A DNA stretch of 9,944 nt from Promethearchaeota archaeon (GTDB lineage: Archaea > Asgardarchaeota > Lokiarchaeia > Sigynarchaeales > SOKP01), in NCBI GenBank assembly GCA_016839905.1, contig JAEOTJ010000486.1, positions 1 to 9,944 on the forward strand, given 5' to 3'. Positions 6,625 through 9,944 of the stretch are shown one piece after another; the first letter of the stretch is position 1; the number at the start of each line of letters is the position of its first letter. Made by a program: the position numbers and the translations under genes. Below the pieces are notes generated by a model, which saw only the letters and a program-made list of their open reading frames with translations, ran no database searches and was not told where the DNA came from.

Positions 6625-7147
6625 TTGAGTTATTCCGAGGATGAGCCCCTATTAGAAAAAATATTGAATATAATTATTAATTGTGCGGCCGGTATAAAGT
6701 ACGCTTTAATAATTGATGATACTGGAATAACGATATTAAGTCAATCTAAATTTGTGTCGAGTAATGATATATCTGTTGATAAAATTGGAGCAATTGCAGG
6801 TGCTGTATTTACTGCGGGTGAAGAACAAGGTCAAATTCTAGGATATGGCAGAATAGCCCTTCAAATCACGGAATATGGCAAGGGGCTTATATTTTCAGTA
6901 AAGGCAGGAAAGGGAGTTCTCTGCATTGCCACGGATATAAATGTACAGATTGGATTTATTAGATCTACCTTAAAAAAGTTTGCTCCTAAAATATCAAAAG
7001 TTTTAGATAGATACTTAAAGCAGGATCAAGAAGATGTTAATAAAGAATTAAAAGAATTATTTGATCCGAGTTCGGTTGCTTTTCCTTAACTCTTGTTTCT
7101 AAAAAATAGAAATTAATGAGGTATTTAAGAAATGGGTGGCATAGAAT
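6505..7147. repeat. 10-bp inverted repeat flanking the roadblock gene
   Basis: ATTCTATGCC at 6505-6514 is the exact reverse complement of GGCATAGAAT at 7138-7147. A third copy of the arm, TTCTATGCC, is at 7228-7236. The arms close a local hairpin on the left (6482-6514) and a local stem on the right (7138-7236). No target duplication or transposase is seen. Confidence 0.6.
6625..7089 (+). CDS. roadblock/LC7 domain protein
   Basis: 154 residues from TTG. The full roadblock/LC7 pattern is visible: helix EPLLEKILNIII (7-18), strands ALIIDDTGITILSQSK (27-42), helix with DKIGAIAGAVFTAGEE (52-67), strands GYGRIALQITEYGKGLIFSV (73-92) and GVLCIATDI (97-105), then the signature helix NVQIGFIRSTLKKFAPKI (106-123). 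A charged tail of about 30 residues follows. In bacteria and eukaryotes such proteins dimerise and bind Ras-family GTPases (MglB, Ragulator, dynein light chain). Asgard genomes carry many. No GTPase gene is in the window, so its partner is unknown. There is no Shine-Dalgarno; with the TATA-like box at 6581-6592 it is probably near-leaderless. A 10-bp inverted repeat flanks the gene (6505-6514 and 7138-7147). Confidence 0.87.
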   Translation: MSYSEDEPLLEKILNIIINCAAGIKYALIIDDTGITILSQSKFVSSNDISVDKIGAIAGAVFTAGEEQGQILGYGRIALQITEYGKGLIFSVKAGKGVLCIATDINVQIGFIRSTLKKFAPKISKVLDRYLKQDQEDVNKELKELFDPSSVAFP

Positions 7148-7450
7148 GTCGTCTAAGACACTAACACAAATTCTCATCTAAAGGATATGCCTAAAATCAA
7201 AGATGGTCTCTCGTGCTAGACAATATTTTCTATGCCGGGATGGGAAATAATCATATCCGCAATCTGGGTACCGCCCTAAGCCTCATCGCTAAGGTATTTA
7301 CCATTGCTAGGTTAAGAGCCCATTTTTCTTGCGGTAGAATTGTTGATCATTAATCTCGAGCTGTTAGCAGATTTTTTGCGCTCATAGTCATCTTTAATAG
7401 GTCGTATGAGCCCTCGAAAATCGCATTTTCTCTCTCATCGATGTCCCATT
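7131..7450 (+). ncRNA. candidate structured non-coding RNA, about 320 nt, unidentified
   Basis: A block of about 40% G+C between much more AT-rich flanks, without a gene-sized ORF. The ends pair: AATGGG (7131-7136) with CCCATT (7445-7450). Domain A: 7138-7146/7228-7236 (9 bp), 7151-7155/7217-7221, 7156-7159/7206-7209, 7175-7179/7201-7205. Domain B: 7257-7262/7329-7334, 7265-7269/7318-7322, and an inner hairpin 7275-7294 with one A-A mismatch. Domain C: 7380-7386/7405-7411 and 7390-7393/7399-7402. Several pairs are G-U only when read on the plus strand, which weakly favours that strand. A TATA-like CTAAAAAAT (7099-7107) lies about 27 bases before 7131, and T5 tracts follow after 7498. I could not find the SRP helix 8 motif, the RNase P GAGGAAAGUC motif, or tRNA/5S features. 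It could instead be a long leader of the 7598 gene. Confidence 0.5.
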
Positions 7451-7597
7451 ATATTAATAATTACCTTGATTAAAAAATTATTTGTTTTAAAGAAAAGTTT
7501 TTCAAGTTAATAATTTGGATTTTTCTTTTAAAATAAGTTTAAAATATATCAAGTTAATATTATAATATTATTTTTTAAAATGAATAGATCGTGGTGA
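7451..7597 (+). promoter_or_regulatory. AT-rich promoter region of the seven-helix protein gene
   Basis: Very AT-rich. TTTAAAATATAT at about 7538-7549 is a good TATA box that would start RNA near 7572. GTGGTG at 7591-7596 is a ribosome site just before the paired ATGs. The 11-mer TCAAGTTAATA is repeated directly at 7502-7512 and 7549-7559, flanking the TATA box; a possible regulator site. Confidence 0.4.
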
Positions 7598-8269
7598 ATG
7601 ATGGTCGATATAATCCTATATAGCACATCCTTATTTTCAGCAATTGTATCCTTTTTTACTGCTTTTATTTTTTTCATTTCTTATAATAAAGAACATAAAT
7701 CTAATCGTTTAATCTGGTGTTTTGCATTTGTATTGTATGCGATAGGGCATACTATCGTGGCAGTCATCACTGCAATGGAGCTTCCTTCTACTGATCCTTC
7801 TTATTTGTTATTAATGTGGCTCTATGTAAATTTAGGAGGTGCAGGAACAACAGGATTAATTCTATTTTCGACATTTTCTTTTATAACAGAAAAACCTTAT
7901 ATACGGGAAGTTTTAACTGGTATGTTTGCATTCCTATATGTTGTAGGTAGTGCATTTTTTGCATTTATGCTCCCTGATGAAAATCCTTTAGCATTCATAA
8001 ATCCTGGAACACCTTCTCAGCTCGGAAATATGAGTTGGTGGGTTGTAGAGTGTCTTATTCCCGTATCTTTCTTTATTGGAATCATATTCTTAAAATACTT
8101 TATAAATTCAAAAAACGTATGGGCCTTATTTGTGAGCATATCGTTCATAATATATGCCATTATACTCTTTATATGGCCGATTCCTGATTTAAAACCAGTA
8201 TTTTATATTATCCGCGCAGCTTCTGTAGGTTTTCTATGTATTGGAGGAATTTTACTCTCCAGGGAATAA
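7598..8269 (+). CDS. seven-helix integral membrane protein, family not recognised
   Basis: 223 residues, nearly all membrane. Hydrophobic helices at about 6-28, 36-58, 68-94, 104-125, 146-167, 172-193 and 199-220 give seven spans, with basic residues (YNKEHKSNR, 29-37) after the first, consistent with an outside N-terminus. The longer loop with DENPLAFINPGTPSQLGNMSWW (127-148) lies between helices 4 and 5, on the outside in that model. The layout resembles the seven-helix sensor modules found in front of histidine kinases or PAS domains, but here no cytosolic domain follows, so it is either a stand-alone sensor/transporter-like protein or something else; I assign no function. Two ATGs are adjacent (7598, 7601); the GGTG at 7593 is better spaced for the second. 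It ends one base before the convergent longin-like gene. Confidence 0.8.
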   Translation: MMVDIILYSTSLFSAIVSFFTAFIFFISYNKEHKSNRLIWCFAFVLYAIGHTIVAVITAMELPSTDPSYLLLMWLYVNLGGAGTTGLILFSTFSFITEKPYIREVLTGMFAFLYVVGSAFFAFMLPDENPLAFINPGTPSQLGNMSWWVVECLIPVSFFIGIIFLKYFINSKNVWALFVSISFIIYAIILFIWPIPDLKPVFYIIRAASVGFLCIGGILLSRE

Positions 8270-8270
8270 T

Positions 8271-9302
8271 CTAAAAGTTATCAAATTTACTCACGATTAT
8301 TTTCTTAGATAATTCTTCTTTATTCTTTGCTTTTAAGATGAGTCGAATTGCGTATAGATCATCAACTTTCAATTTTATTTTCAAATGATTTTGAATCTCT
8401 TTTAAAATTAGTCTAGTCGGTGTCTCTTTTTTTAAGATCTTTTCCAATAATTCAGCAACTCTTAAAAGGATAGATATCTGCTGTCGTATTAAGATTATTG
8501 CTGCTTCATTATCATTAATTTTGATTGCTTCTTTAAGGACTCTGTTAATGGAATTATGGGCTTCATTTGATACTACGCCATTTTCAATTAATCTAAATCT
8601 TGTATTAAGGATAAAGGTATTGGATTTATTATCTACACACTCATCTTTAATAAGTAATAAATCATTAATGGGGATTATATCAAGAAAAATTCTATTAATG
8701 ACGTTATAAAGAGAAGTTGAGGCATCTCTATCTCCACATAGTACAACTTGCTTTTTCTGTAATAAACAAGAGATTATATCAACTAAAATATCTCCAAAAA
8801 TACTTTGAGCTCCATGAAGGGTCAATCCTTTTGAAGATACTAATTCCATAAGTAATAGCTCCTTTTTTTTATCTTCAAACTCATTAAGTAATTTTAAAAC
8901 TATTCCTTTTAATTCTTCATATTTCTCTTCAATTTCACTATCCTTTTTGGAAGGAAAATTATCAAGATAAAGACTTTTATATATATTTGATTGAGACATA
9001 ATTTTATTAGAAGCCATCCTAAGGATTTCGTAAAATGATTCAGATTTCATATCTTTTCCTGTAATTATAGATAGCATTAACATCTCTGTATTCCCTCTTG
9101 CCCATTCTGACGGGATTTCAAAAAAGAGATTGATTATTTTAATATTTTCTTTTGCTAAGACAAACTCAAAAAAAGGATTTTCGATTTCTACATCAAATAA
9201 ACTCTTAATATTATTACTGAGATCTTTTGGAACCATTTCTGGAAATGAAAAAATTATTGTTGGGCCAGAAATACTATGGAAATAAGTTAAAACCAAATAC
9301 AT
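8271..9302 (-). CDS. longin/DENN-like protein (Nprl2/FLCN-type N-terminus), tentative
   Basis: 343 residues, soluble. The opening LVLTYFHSISGPTIIFSFPE (3-22) resembles the first two strands of longin domains in Nprl2, FLCN and similar proteins (strand, G-P turn, strand ending in P-E). The longin would run to about 105. A coiled-coil-like stretch follows (122-153, KKDSEIEEKYEELK and EFEDKKKELL). Then comes a second domain with KKQVVLCGDRDASTSLYNV (183-201) and FLDIIPINDLLLI (206-218), which recalls the strand-helix-strand core of small DENN domains. The C-terminal third (245-343) is helical and charged. The longin part is moderately supported and the DENN part is speculative. In eukaryotes this architecture occurs in GTPase regulators. 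A TATA box at 9341-9354 would give a leader of about 20 bases. The stop lies one base from that of the opposite gene. Confidence 0.6.
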   Translation of the reverse strand: MYLVLTYFHSISGPTIIFSFPEMVPKDLSNNIKSLFDVEIENPFFEFVLAKENIKIINLFFEIPSEWARGNTEMLMLSIITGKDMKSESFYEILRMASNKIMSQSNIYKSLYLDNFPSKKDSEIEEKYEELKGIVLKLLNEFEDKKKELLLMELVSSKGLTLHGAQSIFGDILVDIISCLLQKKQVVLCGDRDASTSLYNVINRIFLDIIPINDLLLIKDECVDNKSNTFILNTRFRLIENGVVSNEAHNSINRVLKEAIKINDNEAAIILIRQQISILLRVAELLEKILKKETPTRLILKEIQNHLKIKLKVDDLYAIRLILKAKNKEELSKKIIVSKFDNF

Positions 9303-9340
9303 TATTCTAAGTTTTCATATTGCATTTTAATAGAAAAATA

Positions 9341-9354
9341 ATTATAATATATAC
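9341..9354 (-). promoter_or_regulatory. TATA box for the longin-like gene
   Basis: The minus strand reads TATATTATAAT within this stretch, centred about 46 bases before ATG 9302. It predicts initiation near 9322 and a leader of about 20 bases. Confidence 0.45.
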
Positions 9355-9548
9355 CAATTAGAATTTAAATTAAATGGCAAATTTTTTTAATTTTTTTTTT
9401 CAGTTATAATCTTGATCTTAATTGAATTGGTTTATTAAATTGATATATATAAATAAAATATTGAATGTACCAAAAATATTATATATAGTGATAATATATA
9501 TTATTACTACCTATTTTAGGGAAAAAAAATTTACTAAAAAATATTACC

Positions 9549-9579
9549 CCATCCATAAAGGATGGATTTTTGAAAAATC
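9549..9579. repeat. back-to-back inverted repeats
   Basis: CCATCC-ATAAA-GGATGG (6-bp stem, 5-base loop) at 9549-9565 is followed without a gap by GATTTTT-G-AAAAATC at 9565-9579. The first is the only G+C-rich stem in this intergenic region; with the T5 after it, it resembles a terminator on the plus strand, though no upstream plus-strand gene needs one. Confidence 0.45.
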
Positions 9580-9624
9580 TAATAACAAATACTTGAGATA
9601 TTATGTCTCAATTTCTTAGAATAG

Positions 9625-9636
9625 GATATATAATAA
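9625..9636 (+). promoter_or_regulatory. TATA box for the 3'-terminal gene
   Basis: GATATATAATAA centred about 43 bases before ATG 9673 predicts initiation near 9657 and a leader of about 16 bases. Confidence 0.45.
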
Positions 9637-9672
9637 ATAAGATAAAAAAAAATAATAAATAGGATAAAAAAA
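9632..9672. repeat. imperfect direct repeat in the leader
   Basis: AATAAATAAGATAAAAAAAAA (9632-9652) is followed by AATAAATAGGATAAAAAAA (9654-9672), differing by one base in the core and in the length of the A run. The second copy supplies AGGA ahead of the ATG. Probably slippage-type duplication of A-rich DNA. Confidence 0.5.
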
Positions 9673-9944
9673 ATGAAAAGAATAACAAATAAAAAAAAAA
9701 TACGTGTTACTATTTTTCTTTCTGGTGTTATCCTTTTTCAGTTGTTAATCGTTGCACTATTGTTTGTCAACATCTCAAAGTTTGCTAACATATCAAACAT
9801 CGAAGATGTTAATTATGGCAATGAAAATTCTGATGAAACCAATTTTGAAGAGGTTTTTGAATCAGATTTACCAACCTTAACGAGAACGGGATATCCGGTA
9901 GTTTTAGATCAATCTAGTGCAGGTGCATTATGGACTGCATTACA
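9673..9944 (+). CDS. secreted or membrane-anchored protein, N-terminal part (3' end outside window)
   Basis: The frame is open from ATG 9673 to the window edge, giving 90 residues. A strongly basic start (KRITNKKKIR, 2-11) is followed by one hydrophobic helix at about 12-35 (VTIFLSGVILFQLLIVALLF), then a polar acidic region with NIEDVNYGNENSDETNFEEVFESD, typical of an extracytoplasmic linker. No Cys lipobox and no obvious signal peptidase site are seen, so it is probably an anchor. After this the sequence becomes more ordered (LPTLTRTGYPVVLDQSSAGALWTAL), probably the start of the folded domain, which I do not recognise. It is read divergently from the longin-like gene and has its own TATA box. 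Confidence 0.75.
   Translation, partial: MKRITNKKKIRVTIFLSGVILFQLLIVALLFVNISKFANISNIEDVNYGNENSDETNFEEVFESDLPTLTRTGYPVVLDQSSAGALWTAL

Larger units (their letters stand above)
9303..9672. promoter_or_regulatory. divergent AT-rich intergenic region with T-tracts and small hairpins
   Basis: 370 bases with no supported gene. It holds the minus-strand promoter (9341-9354), T-tracts at 9382-9388 and 9391-9400 on the plus strand, an inverted repeat CCATCC/GGATGG at 9549-9565 running into a second one (GATTTTT/AAAAATC, 9565-9579), and the plus-strand promoter near 9630. A 65-codon TTG frame at 9422-9619 reads as low-complexity Ile/Tyr/Lys and is not accepted as a gene. Confidence 0.5.

Noticed and set aside
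6505..7147. Small transposon or MITE bounded by the 10-bp inverted repeats
   Set aside because: No target-site duplication, no transposase, and each arm is already used in a local hairpin; an insertion is not demonstrated.
7131..7450. SRP RNA or RNase P RNA
   Set aside because: Size and paired ends would fit, but the GGAA/AGCA motif of SRP helix 8 and the RNase P motifs (GAGGAAAGUC near the 5' side, ACAGAA-CCGGCUUA near the 3' side) are not found on either strand, and the local multibranched layout does not resemble the long SRP rod.
9422..9619. 65-codon open frame from TTG in the divergent intergenic region
   Set aside because: Low-complexity Ile/Tyr/Lys/Asn translation expected from AT-rich DNA, no ribosome site, and inverted repeats lie inside it. 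No recognisable motif.

Overview
The window looks like chromosomal DNA of an archaeon, most likely an Asgard (Lokiarchaeia-like) lineage. The DNA is AT-rich. It encodes an archaeal TFB, a Gar1-like H/ACA RNP protein and both subunits of archaeosine synthase. It also has the small-domain proteins that Asgard genomes carry in quantity: roadblock/LC7 proteins and a longin/DENN-like protein. Genes are preceded by TATA-like boxes with short or no leaders and often followed by plain T-tracts. Several starts are GTG or TTG, and one or two are probably ATT. The lineage is inferred from gene content only; there is no rRNA here.

Layout. 2-3313 (+) is a tight run: the tail of an alpha/beta hydrolase, then ArcS (tRNA-guanine transglycosylase-like, with the ArcS signature) overlapping a radical SAM protein (RaSEA). 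The last two are the known partners that convert preQ0 in tRNA to archaeosine. 3468-4725 (+) is gar1-tfb, an RNA-modification protein next to a general transcription factor. The TFB zinc ribbon lies upstream of the first in-frame ATG, so the real start is probably ATT at 3760, set by a good Shine-Dalgarno. 4780-5956 (-) holds a charged three-helix membrane protein and a DUF1801 protein. 6140/6164-7089 (+) holds two roadblock/LC7-type proteins, each with its own leader. 7090-7597 has no gene-sized ORF but contains a roughly 320-nt, GC-richer, strongly foldable block (about 7131-7450) that I cannot match to SRP, RNase P, tRNA or rRNA; I call it a candidate structured ncRNA. 7598-8269 (+) is a seven-helix membrane protein converging, with one base between, on 8271-9302 (-), a longin/DENN-like protein. 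9303-9672 is an AT-rich divergent promoter region. 9673-9944 (+) is the start of an N-terminally anchored extracytoplasmic protein.

Two functional themes stand out. One is tRNA/rRNA modification plus basal transcription (ArcS, RaSEA, Gar1, TFB). The other is a group of eukaryote-like scaffold domains (two roadblock, one longin/DENN-like) of the kind that work with small GTPases in eukaryotes. The items most worth following are the 320-nt structured block, the ATT starts (one with its ribosome site inside a hairpin), and a 10-bp inverted repeat that flanks the second roadblock gene and recurs in the ncRNA candidate.
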